A DNA stretch of 8,362 bases from Gammaproteobacteria bacterium (GTDB lineage Bacteria; Pseudomonadota; Gammaproteobacteria; Magnimaribacterales; TMED112), in assembly GCA_002684055.1 (NCBI GenBank), contig NYUL01000069.1:1-8362 (forward strand), in the 5' to 3' direction. Positions within the stretch are counted from its first letter, which is position 1. Every line of letters starts with the position of its first letter. A program made the translations under genes and the position numbers. Positions 1-5,555 of this stretch are shown here, in pieces. The notes below the pieces were generated by a model. That model worked only from the letters and a program-made list of their open reading frames with translations. It ran no database searches and was not told the DNA's origin.

Positions 1-1
1 C

Positions 2-979
2 GGCTGGTCAGGCGAGCAATTAAACCTTACTTTTGAGGATAAAAACTTAGATAGGTCTGAGCTAGAGGGTTGGATAACGCTTGATATTGCGGAAAAACTT
101 TTTGCCAAAATGAACACTACTTACGGTGAGATGAAAACAAAAGCTTTGTCGAAAGATTTTCAGCCAGTTGCAATGAACGGCATGAAACTAAGTTCCAATA
201 TGGCAAATTCTATTAGGACCACTGACTCACATAATGTTGTTGGTTACGTTGAGGGCAGCGAGGCTCCAGAAGAATTTGTTCTCATTATGGGGCACTGGGA
301 TCACATGGGAGTAGACACGAGCCTTGAAGGAGACCAGATCTATAATGGTGCTGTAGATAATGCAACGGGTACCGCTGCTGTTATGCATATAGCTGAGAGT
401 TTTTCAAAAAGAGCGCCTAAAAGATCGGTGGCATTCATTGCTGTTACCGCTGAGGAATCAGGTTTGCTTGGTTCTGCTTATCTTGCAGAATATGCGCCAT
501 TTGAATATGGCAATGTTATTGGAGGCTTAAACCTCGATGCCTTTCCTGCTATAGGAAAAGCTAAAGACATTACGATTGTTGGTTATGGAGCATCTGAGCT
601 TGAAGCAGTCTTAGATAGGCATGCGTCAGCTGAAGGTAAATACCTCGCACCTGATAAAGTGCCTGAGAGAGGTTATTTTTATAGATCCGATCACATTAAT
701 TTTGCTAAAAGAGGCATCCCAATGATTTATGCAGATCCTGGCGTTGATTTAGTAAATGGCGGGATGGAAAAAGGCCTAGCTTTGGGTAATAATTATACGG
801 CTAATGATTATCATAAGCCGTCAGATGAAGTTAGAGATGACTGGGACTGGGAAGGTATAGAACAAGATCTTGGAATATTTACCAACTTTATTGATGATTT
901 AGCCAATTCTGGTGAATACCCTAATTGGTATATGAAAAGTGAATTCAGAGCAATAAGAGATGAGTCTCGTAACAACTAG
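2..979 (+). CDS. M28-family zinc metallopeptidase, 5'-truncated by the window edge
   Basis: This frame is open from base 2, so the gene starts outside the window; the first ATG at 110 lies inside the protein and is not taken as the start. The visible 325 residues contain the full M28 metal-site pattern. Counting from base 2, these are His98 in GHWDHMG, Asp119 in GAVDNATG, the general base and ligand pair Glu151/Glu152 in AEESG, Asp179 in NLDAF, and the last histidine, His271, in YHKPSDE. A SDHINF segment lies just before that end. In this family the residues bind two zinc ions and the enzyme removes amino acids from peptide N-termini, usually outside the cytoplasm. Any signal peptide is off-window, so export cannot be judged here. 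The roughly 85 residues before the first zinc ligand probably belong to the inserted (PA-like) or preceding domain. The gene ends in TAG and is followed at once, in the same frame, by an aldehyde dehydrogenase. The family is certain from the motifs; the substrate is unknown. Confidence 0.93.
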   Translation, partial: GWSGEQLNLTFEDKNLDRSELEGWITLDIAEKLFAKMNTTYGEMKTKALSKDFQPVAMNGMKLSSNMANSIRTTDSHNVVGYVEGSEAPEEFVLIMGHWDHMGVDTSLEGDQIYNGAVDNATGTAAVMHIAESFSKRAPKRSVAFIAVTAEESGLLGSAYLAEYAPFEYGNVIGGLNLDAFPAIGKAKDITIVGYGASELEAVLDRHASAEGKYLAPDKVPERGYFYRSDHINFAKRGIPMIYADPGVDLVNGGMEKGLALGNNYTANDYHKPSDEVRDDWDWEGIEQDLGIFTNFIDDLANSGEYPNWYMKSEFRAIRDESRNN

Positions 980-983
980 GGGA
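978..983 (+). promoter_or_regulatory. Shine-Dalgarno-like AGGGGA before a candidate ATT start
   Basis: AGGGGA overlaps the TAG stop of the peptidase gene and lies 5 nt before an in-frame ATT at 989-991. That is good spacing for a ribosome binding site. The next conventional start in this frame, TTG at 1037, has a GGAG only 4 nt before it (1029-1032), which is too close to be a strong site. The motif therefore favours initiation near 989, if the gene is translated on its own. It may instead be chance in a purine-rich stretch. Confidence 0.4.
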
Positions 984-988
984 ATAAT

Positions 989-2338
989 ATTAGCACTACC
1001 AAAAAATCACATGCAGCTTTCCTAAAATGGAGAGTTTTGCCTGCACCTGTAAGAGGTGAATACATAAGAAAATTTGGCGAAGCTTTAAGGGCCAGAAAGT
1101 TAGAAGTTTCTCAGCAGATAACAAAAGAAGCTAAGAAGATTATTTCTGAGGGCGAAGGCGAAACTCAAGAAGTGATTGATATGTGTGATTTTGCTACTGG
1201 TTTGAGTAGACAGCTTTATGGTTTGACTATGCCTAGTGAAAGACCAAATCATCGACTACAAGAAATTTGGCAACCACTTGGGGTTGTGGGTTGTGTTACC
1301 GCATTCAATTTTCCCGTTGCGGTTTTTGGTTGGAATTTTTGTCTAGCAGCAGTTTGTGGGAACAGTATTATTTGGAAACCAAGTCCTCATGCAGAAGGCT
1401 GTGCTGATTTGGTTAAGGATATTTGGAATAGTGTGGCTGATGAACATAAGGATTTAGTTCTTATTAGCAAAGGCGGTAATGATGCTGCAACGCAATTGGC
1501 TGAGGATGAAGGTGTTGCCTTATTTTCAGCAACAGGTAGCTGTGAAATGGGGAGAATATTGTCTCCAAAAGTTGCAAGTAGATTAGGCAGGTCCCTGTTA
1601 GAGCTTGGCGGTAATAATGCTGCTATTGTTTGTAAATCGGCTGATCTAGATTTAACTATAAAAGGTATTACTTTCTCGGCAGCAGGAACCACAGGACAGA
1701 GATGTACTTCCTTAAGAAGATTGTTCGTACATACCGATGTATATGATGAGGTTGTAGCAAAAGTTAAATATTCATTTGAGACTCTAAATATTGGTGATCC
1801 AATGGATCGGAGCACGCAAGTTGGTCCTTTAATTTCAGAACAAAGCTTTAACCAAATGCAAGACAAGCTTAATTCTTGCAAAGCAAAAAACCTAAAGGTT
1901 TTTGGTGGTGAAAGGCTTGATAATCCTAGTGGTGTATTTGTAACTCCAGCTTTAGTTGAGGTTGTTGAACATATAGATGAAATGAATGAGGAAACTTTTG
2001 CACCAATATTATATGTGATGCCATTTACTGAGCTTAAAGATGCAATTGCTTTGCAAAACTCTGTTAAGCAAGGGCTTAGTAGTTCAATATTTACAAACGA
2101 CGTGCGAGAGTCAGAACTTTTTTTAAGTGCTGAAGGATCTGATTGCGGTATTGCTAATGTTAATATTGGCACTAGTGGTGCCGAAATTGGTGGTGCTTTT
2201 GGTGGAGAAAAAGACACAGGCGGTGGACGTGAGTCTGGATCTGATTCCTGGAAAGCTTACATGAGAAGAACAACAGCCACTATTAATTTTGGAAGTGAAT
2301 TGCCTTTAGCTCAAGGCGTCGAATTTGATGACGAATAA
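989..2338 (+). CDS. ALDH7-type NAD-dependent aldehyde dehydrogenase (alpha-aminoadipate semialdehyde dehydrogenase-like), N-terminus missing
   Basis: It probably oxidises alpha-aminoadipate semialdehyde or a related aldehyde from lysine or cyclic-amine breakdown, with NAD+, in the cytoplasm. Numbering from the TTG at 1037, visible landmarks are the oxyanion Asn91 (AFNFP), NAD-binding Lys114 (WKPS), general base Glu189 (ELGGNNA), nucleophile Cys223 in GQRCTS and Glu319 in EETFAP. The C-terminal stretch NIGTSGAEIGGAFGGEK followed by GGGRESGSDSW is the substrate loop typical of ALDH7/AmaB/antiquitin. Homology clearly continues upstream of 1037: HAAFLKWRVLPAPVRGE fits the family pattern AF-x-x-W-R-x-x-PAP-x-RGE. 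Even so, about 45 N-terminal residues normally present (part of the NAD-binding and oligomerisation region) are absent, because the peptidase stop codon at 977-979 closes the frame. Between that stop and 1037 there is no ATG, GTG or TTG, only an ATT at 989 with a good Shine-Dalgarno. I set the start there tentatively; 1037 is the first conventional start. Catalytic residues are intact, so the gene is either recently truncated, misassembled at the junction, or unusually short. amaB would be the closest name but the function is not proven. Confidence 0.88.
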   Translation: MSTTKKSHAAFLKWRVLPAPVRGEYIRKFGEALRARKLEVSQQITKEAKKIISEGEGETQEVIDMCDFATGLSRQLYGLTMPSERPNHRLQEIWQPLGVVGCVTAFNFPVAVFGWNFCLAAVCGNSIIWKPSPHAEGCADLVKDIWNSVADEHKDLVLISKGGNDAATQLAEDEGVALFSATGSCEMGRILSPKVASRLGRSLLELGGNNAAIVCKSADLDLTIKGITFSAAGTTGQRCTSLRRLFVHTDVYDEVVAKVKYSFETLNIGDPMDRSTQVGPLISEQSFNQMQDKLNSCKAKNLKVFGGERLDNPSGVFVTPALVEVVEHIDEMNEETFAPILYVMPFTELKDAIALQNSVKQGLSSSIFTNDVRESELFLSAEGSDCGIANVNIGTSGAEIGGAFGGEKDTGGGRESGSDSWKAYMRRTTATINFGSELPLAQGVEFDDE

Positions 2339-2366
2339 AAAAAAGGCAGATAAAAATCTGCCTTTT
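2339..2366. terminator. Bidirectional intrinsic terminator between convergent genes
   Basis: AAAAGGCAGAT (2341-2351) and ATCTGCCTTTT (2356-2366) form a perfect 11-bp stem with an AAAA loop. The A-run at 2337-2344 on the left and the T-run at 2363-2366 on the right provide a U-tract on either strand. The hairpin starts immediately after the TAA of the aldehyde dehydrogenase and lies 18 nt beyond the stop of the leftward gene. It should stop transcription from both sides. Confidence 0.85.
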
Positions 2367-2384
2367 GAAAAGATTTAAAATTCT

Positions 2385-3263
2385 CTATTCGTTTACTAGG
2401 TCTGGATAAAGAACATAGCTATTTGAATAAATTAAATTTTGTTCACAAGTTGAAAATTCATCAAATTTTTCTTGCAAATCTCCGCCTGTTTCTACCCAAG
2501 CATTTAATCTTGCCCTAGCTTCCTCATCATTTTCATAATAATTCATCCAGTAAAAATCGTAATCCATGTATGGGTCAGGATTTTCACCGCTATGAGTATA
2601 GACACCGAAGTTGTATGGGCCTCTTTTGCCAGATTTTGACCAAATATGCCAGCTAGCATTTTTATCTTGCTCATCTACATAATCCATGAACTCAGAGTAC
2701 ATAGCTTTGAGAGCGCTTTTACCGCCTTCTTTATCTTCCATTGGTGTTACAGTTCCGTCTTCAGCAGTAACTGTATACTTGCATTGGTAAATTACAGATA
2801 CTAATTCAGTATCTCCATCCCATTCGCCTTGCTTATTCTGTGGTCTAGGCAAATCAACAGCATAGTTTCTTCTGCCTTCTCCATCACAAGACATCACTGA
2901 TCTATGCTTATCTGCCCAAGCTTTAAAATCATCGCTTGGTCCAGATTTCCAGAACTTATCAGCCTTTTGTTTTGTATCCCAAAATAGTTGCCAAGATACT
3001 TGATTGCTACCAACAGCTTCAGCACTACCTTCATAGATTCTATGACCAAGTGCAAAAGACATACCGTCAACTGCCATATTATTCCATTCATCCATCATCA
3101 CATTTACATTTGACCAGTTTTCACCTATGTCACATGTCATAAATTGTGAGTATGTTGGAGTTTTTGGTTTAACAGGAGTAGTGTTTTTAGAGTCAAGGTC
3201 TACGCTTAAATAAAAAAATAAGCCAACTATGACTGCTCCTAGAATATTTCCTACAAATTTCAT
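2385..3263 (-). CDS. Uncharacterised exported, membrane-anchored protein with two internal repeats
   Basis: I do not recognise a named family. The 292-residue protein starts MKFVGN and has one hydrophobic segment at about residues 4-20 (LGAVIVGLFFYLS). It has no lipobox and no clear signal-peptidase site, so it reads as an N-terminal anchor with a soluble domain outside the cytoplasm. A short linker rich in Thr, Pro and Lys (27-37) follows. The rest is acidic, rich in Trp and Tyr, and looks like two diverged copies: about residues 42-139 and 158-288. Each copy opens with a cysteine (Cys44, Cys161), has an aromatic strand in its middle (SWQLFWDT; YDFYWMNYY), then a charged helix, and ends with a second cysteine (Cys126 in SCDGEG; Cys273 in STCEQN) followed by a Tyr-Leu-Pro-like end. 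These are the only four cysteines, which suggests one disulphide per copy. Stop codon TAA; GGGGAG ribosome site 6 nt before the ATG. It stands alone, between a terminator and a divergent intergenic region. Confidence 0.8.
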   Translation of the reverse strand: MKFVGNILGAVIVGLFFYLSVDLDSKNTTPVKPKTPTYSQFMTCDIGENWSNVNVMMDEWNNMAVDGMSFALGHRIYEGSAEAVGSNQVSWQLFWDTKQKADKFWKSGPSDDFKAWADKHRSVMSCDGEGRRNYAVDLPRPQNKQGEWDGDTELVSVIYQCKYTVTAEDGTVTPMEDKEGGKSALKAMYSEFMDYVDEQDKNASWHIWSKSGKRGPYNFGVYTHSGENPDPYMDYDFYWMNYYENDEEARARLNAWVETGGDLQEKFDEFSTCEQNLIYSNSYVLYPDLVNE

Positions 3264-3269
3264 TAAAAT

Positions 3270-3275
3270 CTCCCC
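3270..3275 (-). promoter_or_regulatory. Ribosome binding site GGGGAG of the leftward exported-protein gene
   Basis: Read on the minus strand, GGGGAG lies 6 nt before the ATG at 3263-3261. It is one of the better Shine-Dalgarno sequences in the window and supports this start. Confidence 0.7.
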
Positions 3276-3299
3276 TTTTCTTAATTAATCTGTTAATTC

Positions 3300-3328
3300 A
3301 TTGTAAGTATTTCCCTTGCTTAGGTCTA
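3300..3328 (-). promoter_or_regulatory. Candidate sigma-70 promoter for the leftward exported-protein gene
   Basis: On the minus strand, TAGACC (plus 3323-3328, 4 of 6 matches to TTGACA) and TACAAT (plus 3300-3305, 5 of 6 matches to TATAAT) are separated by 17 nt. The expected transcript start near 3293 gives a leader of about 30 nt that includes the GGGGAG site. AT-rich DNA produces such matches by chance, so this is a suggestion. Confidence 0.4.
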
Positions 3329-3353
3329 CAAAAATACGTTTTTAAAAAACCGT

Positions 3354-3359
3354 TATAAT
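3354..3359 (+). promoter_or_regulatory. Candidate -10 element (TATAAT) for the rightward hydrolase-coaE-yacG unit
   Basis: A perfect TATAAT lies about 90 nt before the hydrolase start, within the 186-bp divergent intergenic region. No good -35 hexamer sits 16-18 nt upstream; that stretch is A-rich only. The region between it and the start contains a short inverted repeat, ATCAC-A-GTGAT (3407-3417), whose role, if any, is unknown. If it works, this is the only promoter I can suggest for all three rightward genes. Confidence 0.3.
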
Positions 3360-3449
3360 AATCACAATGTTCAAAGTCACACCGAAAAAAATAATTGCGA
3401 CTTTTTATCACAGTGATGAGCTTCTATACAATAACAATGCTGAGTTCAA

Positions 3450-4805
3450 ATGAGTGTCTGGTGTAAATACATTCATTTAGCTTCACTTTTATTTCTTTTC
3501 TCTTGTAATGATTCATCAAACACTACTGTAAATCAGCCAGTAGATCCTATTACCGAAGAGCAAAATAGTCTTTATGTCACCAATCAATGGGAAGCAAGCA
3601 ATCCAGCCGAAGAAGATTTCGATGAAACTATGCTTTTAGAGGCATTTGATTATGGAATGTCTGATGGCACTTTCACTCAGTCTGTACTAGTGGTTAGGAA
3701 TGAAAAAATAGCCTATGAAGAATATAGAGGTATAACAGAACAAGAAAAACAGTTACTGATAGCTAATAACACACCTGAAGATTTGTATAAAAATTTTGAT
3801 TTTAGAGATAGATTTAGCCTGGCTAGCTCATGGTCAGTAGCAAAATCATTTTTAAGTATTTTAATAGGGATAGCCATAGATAAAGGCTTTATTGACTCAA
3901 TTGATGTACAAGCTTCAAGCTTTATCTATGAGTGGGAAAATGACGATAGATCATTAGTGAGTATTCGAGAGCTACTTAACATGAGAAGTGGTTTGGTTCC
4001 TGTTTGTAGAGGTGAGAATGAAGAGCCGATAATATGCCAGTCTTATACAAGTTCTGGCGGTGACCTACTTCCATTTCCAGATGTAACAGCACTCTGCATA
4101 GACAGACAAATAGCAGATACTGGAGTGATACAACCATGGTTTTCTGACAGTATCACTTGGGAAGAAGACTATTTTTATTATATTAATTGCGATACTCAGG
4201 TGCTTGGTGAAATTCTTCAAAGAGCAATTGGAGGAGATTTAGAAACTTTCGCAGAAATAAATTTATTTAGTAAAATTGGTTTTGATAATTACTGGTGGAC
4301 GGACAAAACCAGCAACCAGTTAGCTTATTGTTGCCTGGATGCTGTTCCTAGAGATTTTGCAAAATTTGGACAATTAATGCTCAATTATGGTTCGTGGGGC
4401 GATGAACAAATTGTTTCAGAGACTTACATCAATGAGATTAAATCAATCCATCCAAACTTAGTGGTAACTGAAAGAAATCGTTCATATGCCTATGGTATGC
4501 AGTTTTGGACATTTTCCTTTCCAATCACGCAAGAGGATGGCAATGAATTTCCTACTTACCCTATTTATTCTGCTATTGGCTTTGATGGACAATACATAAT
4601 TATCGATTTTGAGAAAAACATGGTGGTTATAAGAAATAGCTTGTATCACCCATACATCACTACCGGTGAAAGGGTTGTTAATGTTTCAGGTGATTTGCTG
4701 ACAGAAGTCAATTTCCCAAATACATTGCCAAGCACATTAGGCTTGAATCCAAATTTTGATACAAACCAATTTTTATATAAGATACATAAATCTATAATTA
4801 GGTAA
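3450..4805 (+). CDS. Beta-lactamase-fold serine hydrolase, predicted lipoprotein
   Basis: This is a member of the beta-lactamase/penicillin-binding-protein-like serine hydrolases (class C fold, PF00144 type). Members include esterases, peptidases and 6-aminohexanoate-oligomer hydrolases, so the substrate cannot be named. The catalytic SxxK is Ser129-Val-Ala-Lys132 in SSWSVAKSF, the second motif Tyr244-Ile-Asn246 is in YYINCDTQVLG, and GFDGQ (377-381) stands at the usual place of the third motif. LLNMRSGL (175-182) and PRDFAKFGQLML (300-311) are also typical of the fold. The N-terminus MSVWCKYIHLASLLFLFSC has a hydrophobic core and a lipobox-like LFSC, so Cys19 is probably lipidated and the enzyme anchored to a membrane on its outer side. 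Six further cysteines in the mature part (186, 196, 216, 247, 294, 295) could form disulphides. An in-frame TGA at 3441-3443 just upstream makes ATG 3450 the first possible ATG; the ribosome site is weak. The gene ends 5 nt before coaE, so both are probably co-transcribed. Confidence 0.88.
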   Translation: MSVWCKYIHLASLLFLFSCNDSSNTTVNQPVDPITEEQNSLYVTNQWEASNPAEEDFDETMLLEAFDYGMSDGTFTQSVLVVRNEKIAYEEYRGITEQEKQLLIANNTPEDLYKNFDFRDRFSLASSWSVAKSFLSILIGIAIDKGFIDSIDVQASSFIYEWENDDRSLVSIRELLNMRSGLVPVCRGENEEPIICQSYTSSGGDLLPFPDVTALCIDRQIADTGVIQPWFSDSITWEEDYFYYINCDTQVLGEILQRAIGGDLETFAEINLFSKIGFDNYWWTDKTSNQLAYCCLDAVPRDFAKFGQLMLNYGSWGDEQIVSETYINEIKSIHPNLVVTERNRSYAYGMQFWTFSFPITQEDGNEFPTYPIYSAIGFDGQYIIIDFEKNMVVIRNSLYHPYITTGERVVNVSGDLLTEVNFPNTLPSTLGLNPNFDTNQFLYKIHKSIIR

Positions 4806-4810
4806 AAATT

Positions 4811-5398
4811 ATGTTTACTGTGGGATTAACTGGCGGAGTAGCAGCAGGAAAAAGCACTGCAACCAATTTCTTTATAGGTAAAGATATTGCAGTTATTGAT
4901 GCAGATGTTATTTCTAGAAATTTGCAATTAAAGGGTGAAGCGGGGTACTCAAAAATTGTAGAAAAGTTCTCCTCAGATATCTTGGATGCCAATAATGAAA
5001 TTGATAGAAAAAAAATTCGTGCAATAGCATTCAGCGATCCAAACAATAAAAAATGGTTAGAAGAGCTTATGCATCCAATGATAAAAGATGAAGTGATTAA
5101 GCAATTTGAAGAAGCTAAATCATCTTGGGCAATATATAGTGCACCCTTATGGAGTGACAAGAATATCTTCAACCGAACTTTAGTTATAGATGCCCCGATA
5201 GCAGTACAACTTGAGAGGATCATTAAAAGAGATGGTTGCACAGAACAAGTAGCTCAGCAGATGATTGAAAATCAAATATCTAGCCAAGAGAGAAACTGTT
5301 ATGCATCTGACCTCATCATCAATGATGCTTCTTTGGAAGTATTTCAAAATAAATTAGAGTTTTACTACAAGCTCTACAATGATTTAGCCAATGAGTAA
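4811..5398 (+). CDS. coaE: Dephospho-CoA kinase
   Basis: It catalyses the last step of coenzyme A synthesis, ATP-dependent phosphorylation of the 3'-hydroxyl of dephospho-CoA, in the cytoplasm. The 195-residue length is normal for the family. The P-loop GGVAAGKST is at residues 8-16, the acidic DAD motif after the second strand at 30-32, and LMHPMI with the conserved His-Pro at 88-89. LERIIKRDG (134-142) marks the lid region, and SDLIINDAS (166-174) the usual C-terminal strand. The ATG follows the hydrolase stop by 5 nt; only a short AGG at 4800-4802 serves as a ribosome site, which points to translational coupling. Its 3' end overlaps yacG. In many gammaproteobacteria coaE sits between pilD or zapD-type genes and yacG; here the upstream neighbour is an unrelated lipoprotein gene. 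Confidence 0.96.
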   Translation: MFTVGLTGGVAAGKSTATNFFIGKDIAVIDADVISRNLQLKGEAGYSKIVEKFSSDILDANNEIDRKKIRAIAFSDPNNKKWLEELMHPMIKDEVIKQFEEAKSSWAIYSAPLWSDKNIFNRTLVIDAPIAVQLERIIKRDGCTEQVAQQMIENQISSQERNCYASDLIINDASLEVFQNKLEFYYKLYNDLANE

Positions 5399-5555
5399 AA
5401 AAGTAAATTTAGTTTGCCCTGGTTGCAAAAAAATTGTTGAGATAGATTCGAAATTTAAACCCTTCTGTTCAAAAGGCTGTAAAAGTATAGATTTTTTGCG
5501 TTGGGCTAATGAGGAAGTCGCGATAGAGACTTCTGAAGACGATACGCAGGATTAG
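5391..5555 (+). CDS. yacG: YacG-family zinc-binding protein (DNA gyrase inhibitor YacG)
   Basis: This small gene encodes 54 residues with the YacG zinc knuckle: Cys9 and Cys12 in VCPGC, then Cys26 and Cys30 in KPFCSKGC, followed by KSIDFLRWANEE, which matches the family's conserved RPFCSxRC-x-x-IDLxxWAxE pattern. In E. coli YacG binds the GyrB subunit of DNA gyrase and inhibits it; that role is carried over from the family. The tail (residues 41-54) is acidic. The start is fixed by an in-frame TAG at 5385-5387: ATG 5391 is the first available codon. It overlaps the last 8 nt of coaE and has no ribosome site of its own, so translation is probably coupled to coaE. Its TAG stop (5553-5555) overlaps the secA stop on the other strand. 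The coaE-yacG pairing facing secA is a gammaproteobacterial arrangement and supports the call. Confidence 0.93.
   Translation: MSKKVNLVCPGCKKIVEIDSKFKPFCSKGCKSIDFLRWANEEVAIETSEDDTQD

Noticed and set aside
1387..2217. Long open frame (276 codons) on the minus strand, inside the aldehyde dehydrogenase gene
   Set aside because: It lies opposite a gene with full ALDH7 motifs. Its translation is low-complexity Ser/Leu/Pro-rich sequence with no recognisable family, as expected for an antisense shadow.
2894..3142. Two short frames (one on each strand) within the leftward exported-protein gene
   Set aside because: Both overlap a coherent 292-residue protein with signal anchor and ribosome site, and neither shows a motif or initiation signal.
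3407..3417. Inverted repeat ATCAC-A-GTGAT as an operator
   Set aside because: It has only 5-bp arms and does not match a known regulator consensus (it is not the CRP pattern TGTGA-N6-TCACA). It was kept only as a remark in the promoter entry.
3437..3466. Nine-codon open frame overlapping the hydrolase start, a possible leader peptide
   Set aside because: It has no ribosome site, no codon bias towards any amino acid and no attenuator hairpin. It is likely chance.
4798..5241. Open frame of 147 codons antisense to coaE
   Set aside because: The opposite strand encodes an unmistakable CoaE. The antisense product has no motif or ribosome site; its hydrophobic look is a by-product of the complementary codons.
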